Positions 1 through 7,850 of a DNA stretch of 64,000 nt are shown piece by piece (within the stretch, counting starts at the first letter, position 1; the number at the start of each line of letters is the position of its first letter). The notes beneath the pieces were generated by a model that saw nothing but the letters and a program-made list of their open reading frames with translations, did no database searches and had not been told where the DNA came from. The DNA is taken from NCBI RefSeq assembly GCF_003515065.1, contig NZ_QXGH01000036.1:20269-84268 (forward strand). Reading direction: 5' to 3'. The position numbers were made by a program, and so were the translations under genes. The DNA comes from Nocardioides immobilis. GTDB taxonomy: Bacteria; Actinomycetota; Actinomycetes; Propionibacteriales; Nocardioidaceae.

Positions 1-1
1 C

Positions 2-397
2 AGCAACGAGGAAACCGCCCGCCTGGCCGATCTCATCGAGGGCGTCGCGGGCGAGTTCTCGCCCTTCGAGGAGCTCCACGGCTTCAGCATCGACGGCGTC
101 GACCTGGAGACCGCAGTCCTTCCGGATGGGTGGCGCGACCGCCTGGTCAAGGTGCAGAACGCCAACACAGCAGCACCGGCCGGCGAGCCGCGCTTCACCG
201 GTTGGTGCCTCGACAAGGAAGACCTCTGCGTCGCGAAGCTGATTGCACTCCGCGAGAAGGACCGCAACTTCGTGGCCGCTCTGCTCGACGCCGGCCTCGT
301 GGACTCCGACCTGATCACAACGCGGTTATTGGCGGTCTCACGGGAGCACCCCGCAGCAACCGACCGGGCGCTCGCCTGGCTCAACGCGACGCGCTAA
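2..397 (+). CDS. DUF6036-type nucleotidyltransferase, 3' part only
   Basis: The reading frame is open from the left edge, so the 5' end lies outside the window; 131 codons are visible. The segment ETAVLPDGWRDRLV, followed about 30 residues later by CLDKEDLCVAKLIALREKD, is the typical C-terminal half of the DUF6036 nucleotidyltransferase-like family, which is often paired with an HTH antitoxin-like partner. The catalytic GS-x-D motif would be upstream of the window. The nearby GTG at 152 is internal to this longer frame. Family assignment is from remembered motif shape; substrate and role are unknown. Confidence 0.7.
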   Translation, partial: SNEETARLADLIEGVAGEFSPFEELHGFSIDGVDLETAVLPDGWRDRLVKVQNANTAAPAGEPRFTGWCLDKEDLCVAKLIALREKDRNFVAALLDAGLVDSDLITTRLLAVSREHPAATDRALAWLNATR

Positions 398-928
398 AGC
401 TCCATTGCGGGGAAAGTGGACGATCAGCAGTCCCAGGGCAACGTTCCATGGGCCTCTGGCTGACACTGGCCGGTGTTGGTCCTCGTTGAAAAATGGCCCT
501 GACCTGCACGAACGCGATCAAGCAGTCACTGGCCGTCGTTGACTACTCTTAGTCTCGGCTGAACTTCTTGCGGACTATTTGCGGACTGCGCGCGCGGCCA
601 CCGCAGAGGAGATCGAACTCTGCGAACTCCAGCGCCTGCCGCATGCGGCCCCTGCATGAGCCGCCACTAGCGCCCCGAAGGAGGGCGTCGGACGACGTTG
701 GAAACCAATGCGCAGGCCAGAGGCACAGTTGACGATTGCCCATCGTTGGCTGCGGGACTTGACCCAGCGACGTCTGGGATACCCCCGTAGTGCCCTGAGC
801 GCCTGTCATCGATTGAGACTGTTTGACGATTCTGGCCGCTGACCTGGGGCGTGTGAGCCGGTCGGTTCGTAGGTGATTCACAGAAAACGCCGCACTACGT
901 CACAGTCGGCTTCGTCAGGATCGCTCGC
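398..928. other. 530-base non-coding stretch
   Basis: No convincing gene is seen here. The only structured element is a tandem GCGGACT-type repeat at 566-587 (separate entry). The open minus-strand frame through 549-881 has no recognisable protein features. No tRNA fold was found, although the border between a toxin-like gene and the repeat resembles accessory DNA. Confidence 0.5.
566..587 (-). repeat. Tandem AGTCCGCA element, copy 1
   Basis: Read on the minus strand, two AGTCCGCA units stand 11 bases apart. A 22-base block matching this at 19 of 22 positions occurs in the opposite orientation at 48540-48561. The pair lies near the two outer limits of the catabolic and mobile-like DNA, so it could be a remnant of integrase-linked attachment DNA. 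That function is inference. Confidence 0.4.
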
Positions 929-1303
929 ATGAGCGAACCACTACCCACCCCCGATGCACGCACCTCGCCGTGGTCCCGCATCACCGGCAAGCTGTTCCGC
1001 TTTCGGGCTGTGCTCGCCGTCAGCCTCGCGAGCGCCATGATCGGAGCCTCTGGCGGCGCGGGCGCCGTCGTCCTTATCGACCAGGAGGACCCCTCGTCGC
1101 CAACGGGCCCGCGGTTCGAGGACCCGATCAGCAATGGGACCGACGACAGCGGCGAAGAGGACACCGAGGGTTACCTCCCCGGCCAGCAGAACATCCCTGG
1201 GATGCCCCCGCGTAGCGGCTTCCAACCGGGGCCGCCGCCCGAAGATGAGTACCAAGGCGACAGCGACACCGGCTCCAGAAACGCCGCCGTCAGCGGCATC
1301 TGA
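929..1303 (+). CDS. Small single-pass membrane protein, hypothetical
   Basis: A 124-residue frame. Residues 26-50 (RAVLAVSLASAMIGASGGAG and on to VVLI) form one hydrophobic segment preceded by Arg/Lys-rich residues, so an N-in signal anchor is likely. The rest is acidic, Pro/Gly-rich and low in structure. No enzyme motif is visible. It stands alone between non-coding DNA and a decayed frame. I do not recognise the family; codon third positions are mostly G/C, which supports real coding. Confidence 0.5.
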   Translation: MSEPLPTPDARTSPWSRITGKLFRFRAVLAVSLASAMIGASGGAGAVVLIDQEDPSSPTGPRFEDPISNGTDDSGEEDTEGYLPGQQNIPGMPPRSGFQPGPPPEDEYQGDSDTGSRNAAVSGI

Positions 1304-1314
1304 GCGAGGCGACA

Positions 1315-1591
1315 TGAACGGCGTGAACGATCGCCAGGTTGCTGTCGTGCGTCGGCTGGACGAACTGTTCCGGTTCGTGTGGGGGCGGACCGCCGAGAGT
1401 GCCCGCGCGGCCGAGGGGCGGCGACCTCGTCGAACGAAGATTCGCCTTGGGCGACGCTCCGCTCACTCAAGGTCGCGAAGCAACTGCTCGACGGCCGCTC
1501 AATCGGATCATAGGCGGCGGAGCGCTTCCTGCGCCGGGCAGCGCGTACCCACTCGGAGCACCCGGCCTTCAAGGTGGACTGGCGCCACTGA
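1315..1591 (+). pseudogene. Decayed small ORF (possible DUF6221-like remnant)
   Basis: An ATG at 1315 opens a protein-like frame (MNGVNDRQVAVVRRLDELFR). About 1400-1430 the protein-like reading moves to the next frame, runs into an in-frame TAG at 1511-1513, and then continues in that same frame as AERFLRRAARTHSEHPAFKV to a TGA at 1589-1591. The ending with a His-Pro and a terminal WR recalls actinobacterial DUF6221 proteins, but this is only shape similarity. A frameshift plus a nonsense codon suggests a dead gene. Confidence 0.35.
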
Positions 1592-1612
1592 ACGTTCGGC
1601 GTGCACCTGTCG

Positions 1613-2263
1613 CTAGCCGAGGGGTACCGCGAGCCGCTCCTGCAACGCGGGCAGGCTGACGCCGTACGTCTCGAGAACGAGGACGCCGTCGCGGCCAATC
1701 TGAAACGTGCCGACGTCGGTGTAGACCCGGCTCACGCAGCCGACGCCGGTGAGCGGATAGGTGCATTCGGGAACGAGCTTGGGGGTCCCGTCCTTGGCGA
1801 AGAGGGTCATCATCACGAAGACCTGCCTGGCGCCGGTGGCGAGATCCATCGCGCCGCCGACAGCGGGTATCGCACCGGGCTCGCCGGTGTGCCAGTTCGC
1901 GAGATCGCCGCGCTGAGAGACCTGGAACGCGCCGAGGACGCAGACGTCGAGGTGGCCACCGCGCATCATGGCGAACGAGTCGGCGTGGTGGAAGTACGCA
2001 GCCCCGGGCGCTTCGGTAACGGGGATCTTCCCGGCGTTGATCAGGTCCTGGTCGATCTCGTCCCCGACGGCGGCGCGGCCCATGCCCAGCATCCCGTTCT
2101 CCGTGTGGAGTACGACCCCAGCATCCTCGGAGAGATGGTCGGCCACGAGCGTGGGCTGTCCGATGCCGAGGTTGACGTAGGCGCCCTGCGGGATGTCGCG
2201 CGCGATGACTGCGGCCAGCTCGATCTTGTCCAGCGGCCCGCGGTCCAGGTGCTCGATCGTCAT
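1613..2263 (-). CDS. pcaJ: 3-oxoadipate CoA-transferase subunit B
   Basis: Beta subunit of the enzyme that moves CoA from succinyl-CoA to 3-oxoadipate, the penultimate step of the beta-ketoadipate pathway. The 216-residue length is normal. The family's active-site glutamate sits in HTENGMLGMG, and NLGIGQPT near residue 32 is typical of this subunit. It is the last gene of the pca operon, with its ATG overlapping the TGA of pcaI by 4 bp, which implies translational coupling of the two subunits. Assignment to oxoadipate rather than acetoacetate rests on the neighbouring pca genes. Confidence 0.92.
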   Translation of the reverse strand: MTIEHLDRGPLDKIELAAVIARDIPQGAYVNLGIGQPTLVADHLSEDAGVVLHTENGMLGMGRAAVGDEIDQDLINAGKIPVTEAPGAAYFHHADSFAMMRGGHLDVCVLGAFQVSQRGDLANWHTGEPGAIPAVGGAMDLATGARQVFVMMTLFAKDGTPKLVPECTYPLTGVGCVSRVYTDVGTFQIGRDGVLVLETYGVSLPALQERLAVPLG

Positions 2264-2952
2264 GACACGGCCTCCGACGCCTCGAGGGGCGACCGCTGCA
2301 GGTCGAGGATCCTGTCGACGTAGATGCCGGGCGTCACGATCACCTCAGGGTCCAGGCCGCCCAGCGGGAGCATGCCGTGGACCTCCGCGATGGTGGTGCT
2401 GGCCGCGGTGGCCATGACCGGTCCGAAATTGCGGGCGGTCTTGCGGAAGACCAGGTTGCCGCGCGGGTCGCCCAGGTAAGCACCGACGAGAGCAACGTCG
2501 CCCTTGATCGGAAGCTCGAGGACATAGTCGACACCGTCGATGGTGCGAATCTCCTTGCCGTCGGCGAGGGGCGTGCCGACGCCGGTGGGGCAGTAGAACG
2601 CGCCGATGCCCGCACCGCCCGCGCGCATCCGCTCGGCGAGCGTGCCCTGGGGCACGACCTCGAGCTCGATCTTCTTCTCGCGGTACAGCTCGTTGAAGAC
2701 CCACGAGTCGATCTGGCGGGGGTAGGAGCAGATGATCTTGCGGACCCGCTCCTTGGCGAGCAGGGCGGCCAGGCCGGTGTATCCGTTGCCAGCGTTGTTG
2801 CTGACGACGGTGAGGTCCTTCGCCCCTTGCCGGATAAGGGCGTCGATGAGGGTCACCGGCATCCCGGCCATGCCGAACCCGCCGATCAGAACCATCGAGC
2901 CGTCCCTGATCCCAGCGACCGCTTGGTCGGCGGACGTCGTCACGAATGTCAT
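2260..2952 (-). CDS. pcaI: 3-oxoadipate CoA-transferase subunit A
   Basis: Alpha subunit (230 residues) of the CoA transferase with PcaJ. The glycine-rich CoA-transferase motif IGGFGMAG is at residues 23-30, and SNNAGNGYTGLAALL follows as in the family. A longer open frame exists upstream but lies inside pcaF in another frame; the ATG at 2952, which overlaps the pcaF stop by 4 bp, gives the family's usual length and was chosen. It acts with PcaJ in the cytoplasm on 3-oxoadipate from PcaD. Confidence 0.92.
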   Translation of the reverse strand: MTFVTTSADQAVAGIRDGSMVLIGGFGMAGMPVTLIDALIRQGAKDLTVVSNNAGNGYTGLAALLAKERVRKIICSYPRQIDSWVFNELYREKKIELEVVPQGTLAERMRAGGAGIGAFYCPTGVGTPLADGKEIRTIDGVDYVLELPIKGDVALVGAYLGDPRGNLVFRKTARNFGPVMATAASTTIAEVHGMLPLGGLDPEVIVTPGIYVDRILDLQRSPLEASEAVS

Positions 2953-4172
2953 CGGGCCTGCTCCTTGACCAGCTCGTTCGCGGCCACGTTCTCCAGCACG
3001 ACGGCAAGGCCCTGGCCGACGCCGATGCAGATCGCCGCGACACCCCAGCGCTCGTTGCGCTCGCGCAGCACCTTGGCGAGGGTGCCCACGATCCGCCCGC
3101 CGGAAGCGCCGAGCGGATGTCCGATTGCGATCGCACCGCCGCGGGAGTTGACGATTTCGGGGTCGACCTTCCAGGCATCCATGCACGCCAGCGACTGCAC
3201 AGCGAAAGCCTCGTTGAGCTCGACAGCCCCGACGTCGGACCATCCGATACCGGCCCGCCGCAGCGCCCGTTCGGCGGCCTCGACCGGCGCATAGCCAAAG
3301 GCCTGTGGCTCCAGCGCCGAGACTCCCCGCCCCGCGATCCGGGCGCTGGGCGCGCCCCCGATTCGCTCCGCCGCGACGTCGCCGCCCAGCAGGACTGCGG
3401 ACGCACCGTCGTTGAGCGGACTGGCGTTGCCGGCCGTGATGGTGCCGTCGCGCCGGAACGCGGGCTTGAGCCCGGCAAGCGACTCGGGCGTGCTGCCGGG
3501 GCGGATGCTCTCGTCCCGGTTGAGGTCGATGCCCTCCACGCCGACGACGAGGTCGTCATGGAACCCCGCCTCCCACGCCTCGTGGGCGAGCCGGTGAGAG
3601 CGGGCTGCGAACTCGTCCTGGCGTTCGCGTGAGATGCCGAAGCGCTCCTGGAGCTGCTCGTTGGCCTCGCCGAGGGAGATCGTCCATTCCTTCGGCATCC
3701 GCGGGTTCACGAACCGCCAGCCGAGCGTGGTCGACACGGCAGTCACGTCACCGGCGGGGAACGCGCGGGACGGCTTCGGGAGCACCCACGGGGCCCGGGT
3801 CATCGATTCGACGCCGCCGGTCAGGATGACTTCGGCGTCGCCCGCCTCGATGGCCCGTGAACCCATCAGCACCGCGTCCAAGCTCGAACCGCACAGCCGG
3901 TTCACCGTCGTGGCCGGCACGGTGACCGGCAGCCCGGACAGCAGGACCGCCATCCGGCCGACATTGCGATTCTCCTCGCCGGCTCCGTTGGCGGTGCCCC
4001 ACACGACATCGTCGATGCCCACCGGGTCGAAGTCCGGCACCTTCGCCAACACGCCGCCGATGGCCGTCGCCGCCAGGTCGTCTGGGCGCACGTCGGCAAG
4101 CCCGCCGTTGAAACGTCCGAACGGGGTGCGTGCGGCGGCGTACACGTAGCAGGAAGTGACCCGGTCACTCAT
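2949..4172 (-). CDS. pcaF: 3-oxoadipyl-CoA thiolase
   Basis: Final step of the beta-ketoadipate pathway: 3-oxoadipyl-CoA plus CoA gives succinyl-CoA and acetyl-CoA. The 407 residues carry all thiolase landmarks: acyl-accepting Cys94 in NRLCGSSLDAV, His352 in GHPLGASGGRI, and Cys382 in CIGVGQG. Upstream of the ATG are AGGAGG-like sequences that lie inside the repeat encoding the PcaC tail, and the start overlaps pcaC by 8 bp. Its place between pcaC and pcaI supports PcaF over a general acetyl-CoA acetyltransferase. Confidence 0.93.
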   Translation of the reverse strand: MSDRVTSCYVYAAARTPFGRFNGGLADVRPDDLAATAIGGVLAKVPDFDPVGIDDVVWGTANGAGEENRNVGRMAVLLSGLPVTVPATTVNRLCGSSLDAVLMGSRAIEAGDAEVILTGGVESMTRAPWVLPKPSRAFPAGDVTAVSTTLGWRFVNPRMPKEWTISLGEANEQLQERFGISRERQDEFAARSHRLAHEAWEAGFHDDLVVGVEGIDLNRDESIRPGSTPESLAGLKPAFRRDGTITAGNASPLNDGASAVLLGGDVAAERIGGAPSARIAGRGVSALEPQAFGYAPVEAAERALRRAGIGWSDVGAVELNEAFAVQSLACMDAWKVDPEIVNSRGGAIAIGHPLGASGGRIVGTLAKVLRERNERWGVAAICIGVGQGLAVVLENVAANELVKEQAR

Positions 4173-4560
4173 CTCCTGGAGCCTCCTGCGCGAAGACCTC
4201 CTGCGCGAAGACCTCCTGCGCGATGCGGAACGCCGTGTTCGCGTCCGGTACGCCGCAGTAGACCGCGGTCTGGAGGAGAACCTCCTTGACTTCGTCCCGA
4301 GTCAGTCCGTTGCGAAGCGCTGCCCGCAGGTGCATGGCGAGTTCCTCGTCGTGTCCGCGTGCGATCAGCGCAGTCAGCGTGACGATCGACCGGCTGCGGC
4401 GGTCGAGCCCAGGGCGGGTCCAGATCCCGCCCCAGGCGTACTCGGTGATAAAGCGCTGGAAGTCGCTCGTCAGGTCTGTCGCCTCAGCAGTCGCGCGGTC
4501 GACGTGTGCGTCACCGAGGACCTCGCGGCGCACTTTCATGCCATGGTCGTGCTGGTTCAT
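4165..4560 (-). CDS. pcaC: 4-carboxymuconolactone decarboxylase
   Basis: Decarboxylates 4-carboxymuconolactone to 3-oxoadipate enol-lactone. It is a separate 131-residue protein rather than the PcaL (PcaD-PcaC) fusion common in actinobacteria. The CMD core is seen in RGHDEELAMHLRAALRNGLT and in EVKEVLLQTAVYCGVPDAN with its conserved Cys. The C-terminus carries a duplicated EVFAQ produced by a 15-bp tandem repeat (4182-4225). The start overlaps pcaD by 4 bp and the end overlaps pcaF by 8 bp. Confidence 0.92.
   Translation of the reverse strand: MNQHDHGMKVRREVLGDAHVDRATAEATDLTSDFQRFITEYAWGGIWTRPGLDRRSRSIVTLTALIARGHDEELAMHLRAALRNGLTRDEVKEVLLQTAVYCGVPDANTAFRIAQEVFAQEVFAQEAPGDE
4182..4225. repeat. 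15-bp tandem repeat inside the pcaC 3' end
   Basis: The unit cctcctgcgcgaaga runs at 4182-4196 and 4197-4211, followed by a third copy broken after 12 matching bases. Because 15 bp is five codons it repeats EVFAQ in PcaC without a frameshift. It also repeats an AGGAG ribosome-binding-like sequence just upstream of the pcaF start. Confidence 0.9.
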
Positions 4561-5288
4561 GTCGTTCCTTCCAGGAACTGCCGGCGGATCAGGTCCGCAA
4601 CACCCGGGGGGTCCTCTGCCGGAGCGAGGTGCGCGACGCCGTCGAGGACGACCAGCCGTCCGTTCTGTACGCCGTCCGCGATGTCACCGAGGCACTCGGT
4701 CGGCGTGACGGAATCGGCGGAGCCGGCAACGGCGAGCACAGGTGTGGCAATCTCCCCGAGGCGGGCGCGGACGTCGAAGCGCGCGAGCGCCGTACACACC
4801 GCGACATAGCCGCCGTCGTGGGCGGCCCTCAGGGCGTCGAGGAGCCGCGCTGCACGCTCGGGTTCACGATTGACGAAGCCAGGTCCGAACCAGCGCCGGG
4901 TCGAGGCTTCGACGAGTGCCGCCGTCCCGTGGCGGCTGACCTGCTCAATGCGTTCAAGCCATCCCGCCGGAGTCCCGATTCGTGCGCCTGTGCACAGCAA
5001 CACGGCCGATCGGACGCGCTCAGGCGCATCGAGCATCAACTGCAACCCGACCGCTCCGCCGACGGAGTCGCCCGCGTAGTAGAACGTTTCATCCAGCTGG
5101 GCGAGGACACACGCGGCGAGCTTGGGGATGGTCAGGTCGGTCGTCGCGACGGTCCCTTCGCCGCCGTGGCCGGGCAGGTCCCAGGCGAGCACCTCGAAGT
5201 CGTCGCTGAGCAGGTCTGCGCAGGCATCCCAGAGGGATGAGGCCGAGGTTCCGAGCGACGGTCCCAGCACCAGTTGCGGACGGGTCAC
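4557..5288 (-). CDS. pcaD: 3-oxoadipate enol-lactonase
   Basis: An alpha/beta hydrolase that opens 3-oxoadipate enol-lactone to 3-oxoadipate. In 243 residues it shows the nucleophile elbow GDSVGG (Ser75), the acid region AGSADSVTP and the catalytic His in GVAHLAPAEDP. The oxyanion N-terminal part LVLGPSLGTSASSLWD is typical of PcaD. It overlaps pcaB and pcaC by 4 bp each. Confidence 0.92.
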   Translation of the reverse strand: MTRPQLVLGPSLGTSASSLWDACADLLSDDFEVLAWDLPGHGGEGTVATTDLTIPKLAACVLAQLDETFYYAGDSVGGAVGLQLMLDAPERVRSAVLLCTGARIGTPAGWLERIEQVSRHGTAALVEASTRRWFGPGFVNREPERAARLLDALRAAHDGGYVAVCTALARFDVRARLGEIATPVLAVAGSADSVTPTECLGDIADGVQNGRLVVLDGVAHLAPAEDPPGVADLIRRQFLEGTT

Positions 5289-6529
5289 CGATCTGCCTCG
5301 CTGAGCGCGGCGCGGGCACGGACTAGCGCCGCGTCGATGAAGGCATCGGAGGCGCCGACGTAAGTCGCCGCGGGCTCGTGTCCTGTCAGCGCGGCCATCG
5401 TCTGCTGCTCGGACCGGACGCCCGACGCAGCACTCAGCGTCGTCGCCATCCGCTCCTCATCGATATGCAGGGCTCGCAGTAGGTCGGTTGTCTGCGAGCC
5501 GGCGACGACGGTCCGCCGCGTCAGGGTTCGGAGGGTGGCCCACTCGACGTGCCAGGCGCCGGCTGAGCGCTCGTCGGTGGAGTCCGCCGCGGCGATGTGG
5601 AGAGTCGAGGCGAGCGGCGGCGCAGCAATCGCGGCACGGCGTACCAGCACCGAAAGAACGGGGTTGGACTTGTGGGGCATGGTCGACGACCCCCCGCCCA
5701 CGCCTTCCCGCACCTCCGCGATCTCGGGCCGGGACAAGGCGATCACGTCGTTCGCGACATGCCCCCACGCGTCCGTGCAGCGCACGGCGAGGTCACCGAT
5801 CCGCGTGACCGGGGTCCGCACCCCATGCCACGGGAGCGACGGTGCGAGCCCGAGCAGGTCGGCCGCAACCTCCGCCGCCCCCGTGGCGGCTTCAACCGGC
5901 GATGGGAGAGACTCGGCGAGCTCCACTGTCGCGGCCAACGTCCCGGCCGCACCGCCGAACTGGACGGGAAACGTCGCACGCTCCAGATCCTCAAGCACGT
6001 CGAGGACACCGTTGAGCCAATGGCCCGCTTTCAGCCCGAACGTCGTGGGAACCGCGTGCTGGCCCAGCGTCCGGGCGACCATCTCGGTGCGCCGGTACCG
6101 CTCGACCAGACCGCAGAGAAGGCCGATCTGGACACGAACCTCCGCCCGGATCACGCCAACCGCGTCGCGGGCGCAGGTCATCAAGGCGGTGTCCAGGACG
6201 TCCTGGCTCGTCAGTCCACGATGCAACCAGCGGCTGGGGGCCTCCTCAGCGCCGAGTCGGTCCCTCAGCAGTCGGACGAGCGGCACGACGGGGTTGCCCG
6301 CATCCTCGGCGCCGACGGCGACTGTCTGGTGGTCGTTCTCATCGAGCAGGCCCGCCAGCAATCGCTGGTCGACACGGCTCGCCTCCGGGGCGATGCCCCG
6401 ATCGATGAGCGCCGCCGACCAAGCCGCCTCCACAGCGAGCATGGCGTCGAGGAGCGCGGCGGCACTCATCAGGTCACCCGCCCGGTGGTCGCCGGGCCAG
6501 AGCAGGTCGGTCACCGGCTGCCGTGCCAT
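5285..6529 (-). CDS. pcaB: 3-carboxy-cis,cis-muconate cycloisomerase
   Basis: Member of the fumarase/aspartase superfamily that lactonises 3-carboxymuconate to 4-carboxymuconolactone. The 414 residues include the superfamily signature SSTMPHKSNP near residue 280 and the helical region TSQDVLDTALM with its conserved Ser/Gln. The start lies 19 bp inside pcaG and the end overlaps pcaD by 4 bp. It is somewhat shorter than the roughly 450-residue Pseudomonas enzyme, but no core motif is missing. Confidence 0.9.
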   Translation of the reverse strand: MARQPVTDLLWPGDHRAGDLMSAAALLDAMLAVEAAWSAALIDRGIAPEASRVDQRLLAGLLDENDHQTVAVGAEDAGNPVVPLVRLLRDRLGAEEAPSRWLHRGLTSQDVLDTALMTCARDAVGVIRAEVRVQIGLLCGLVERYRRTEMVARTLGQHAVPTTFGLKAGHWLNGVLDVLEDLERATFPVQFGGAAGTLAATVELAESLPSPVEAATGAAEVAADLLGLAPSLPWHGVRTPVTRIGDLAVRCTDAWGHVANDVIALSRPEIAEVREGVGGGSSTMPHKSNPVLSVLVRRAAIAAPPLASTLHIAAADSTDERSAGAWHVEWATLRTLTRRTVVAGSQTTDLLRALHIDEERMATTLSAASGVRSEQQTMAALTGHEPAATYVGASDAFIDAALVRARAALSEADR

Positions 6530-7065
6530 AGGAATACGGTCTCACCCTCACCCTGCAGCCGGATGTCGAAGACGAACCCGTGCGCGTCTGGCGCCGCGAT
6601 CAGTGTTGATCGGCGCTCGGGGGGCAGCGACACCAACAGGGGATCGGCCGCGAGCGAGGCGTCGTCACCGGGCAGGTACGCGCGGGTCAGCAGGCGGTCG
6701 AGGAGCCCGCGCGCGAACACACACACCGAGAAGAACGCAGCGGATGCCGGCGCGATCGGTCCCGGCGCCACTGTCGAGAAGGAGTACCCACCGGTCCCGT
6801 CCGTTGCCGCCCGCCCGAAGCCGGTGAAGGTGAAGCCGTCGCGACGCAGTGAGCCAGTCGCCCTCGATGCTGAGCCGCCGGCATCGGCCTGCCAGATCTC
6901 GACCAGTGCATCTGGGATCGGAGTGCCGGCACCGTCGAAGACTGTTCCGTGGAGATGAATCCGGCCGGGGTGGCCCGGCGGCACCAGATCGCTGCCGCCG
7001 AAGTACGGAAGGGCGTCGTGAAAGAACGGCCCGACGGTCTGACCGGGAGTTGGCGGGTACTTCAT
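6511..7065 (-). CDS. pcaG: Protocatechuate 3,4-dioxygenase alpha subunit
   Basis: Non-catalytic partner of PcaH in the intradiol ring-cleaving dioxygenase. The start was set at the ATG giving MKYPPTPGQTVGPFFHDALPY, the conserved N-terminus of the family, rather than upstream codons that run into pcaH; the ATG overlaps the pcaH stop by 4 bp. The 184 residues show the beta-sandwich landmarks GTVFDGAGTPIPDALVEIWQAD and FARGLLDRLLTRAYLPGD. The alpha subunit lacks the full iron ligand set, as expected. Confidence 0.93.
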   Translation of the reverse strand: MKYPPTPGQTVGPFFHDALPYFGGSDLVPPGHPGRIHLHGTVFDGAGTPIPDALVEIWQADAGGSASRATGSLRRDGFTFTGFGRAATDGTGGYSFSTVAPGPIAPASAAFFSVCVFARGLLDRLLTRAYLPGDDASLAADPLLVSLPPERRSTLIAAPDAHGFVFDIRLQGEGETVFLWHGSR

Positions 7066-7850
7066 TCGTCCTCCTCCACGGGTGTGCGGTGGGTTCCGGT
7101 GAGGACGATGTCCCAGCGATAGCCGGTGCACCACTCGTGCTGCGTGACATCGTGGTCGTAGGTCGCCACCAGCCGCTCACGTGCGCGCGGGTCGACGATC
7201 GACTGGTAGATGGGGTCGAGCGCGAAGAGCGGATCTCCCGGGAAGTACATCTGGGTCACGAGTCGTTGGGTGAACTCAGTGCCGAAGAGCGAGAAGTGGA
7301 CGTGCGCCGGACGCCAGGCGTTGAGGTGGTTCTTCCATGGATACGGTCCCGGTTTGATCGTCGTGAATCGGTATTGGCCGTCGTCGTCGGTCAGGCAGCG
7401 ACCGACGCCGGTGAAGTTCGGGTCGACCGGCGCGGGATGCTGGTCGCGTTTGTGGATGTACCTGCCCGCCGCGTTGGCCTGCCAGACTTCGACAAGTTGT
7501 CCGCGGACCGGACGCCCGTCGCCGTCGATCACCCGGCCGGTGACGACGATGCGTTCACCGACCGGGTCGCCGCCGTGCTGGATCGTCAAGTCGGCCTCGA
7601 GCGCATCGATGTCTCGCTCACCGAAGACTGGCGCCCACAATTCGATCCCTTCCGGGTCTGCGTGATGCAGGTCCTTCGTGGGGTGCCGGAGCAGGCTCGA
7701 GCGGTAGGGCGGGTAGTCCAGACGCGTTGCCACCTCCGGCGCCGCTCCATCGGCCAGCGCGGCGTCGTACTCCTTGACGATCGCGGCGATCTCCTCGTTG
7801 ACGTCGTCCTGGGTGGCGCGTTCCGGAGTGGTCGTCATGAGTTCGGCCAT
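7062..7850 (-). CDS. pcaH: Protocatechuate 3,4-dioxygenase beta subunit
   Basis: Iron-binding subunit that opens protocatechuate between its hydroxyls to 3-carboxy-cis,cis-muconate. Candidate Fe(III) ligands are Tyr131, Tyr170, His183 and His185; their spacing (39, 13 and 2 residues) equals that of the characterised Pseudomonas enzyme (Tyr408, Tyr447, His460, His462). The segment LVEVWQANAAGRY is classic for intradiol dioxygenases. The gene overlaps pobA by 16 bp and pcaG by 4 bp. Confidence 0.95.
   Translation of the reverse strand: MAELMTTTPERATQDDVNEEIAAIVKEYDAALADGAAPEVATRLDYPPYRSSLLRHPTKDLHHADPEGIELWAPVFGERDIDALEADLTIQHGGDPVGERIVVTGRVIDGDGRPVRGQLVEVWQANAAGRYIHKRDQHPAPVDPNFTGVGRCLTDDDGQYRFTTIKPGPYPWKNHLNAWRPAHVHFSLFGTEFTQRLVTQMYFPGDPLFALDPIYQSIVDPRARERLVATYDHDVTQHEWCTGYRWDIVLTGTHRTPVEEDE

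Noticed and set aside
549..881. 110-codon minus-strand frame in the left gap
   Set aside because: No family features and mixed codon bias; only the repeat at 566-587 is notable.
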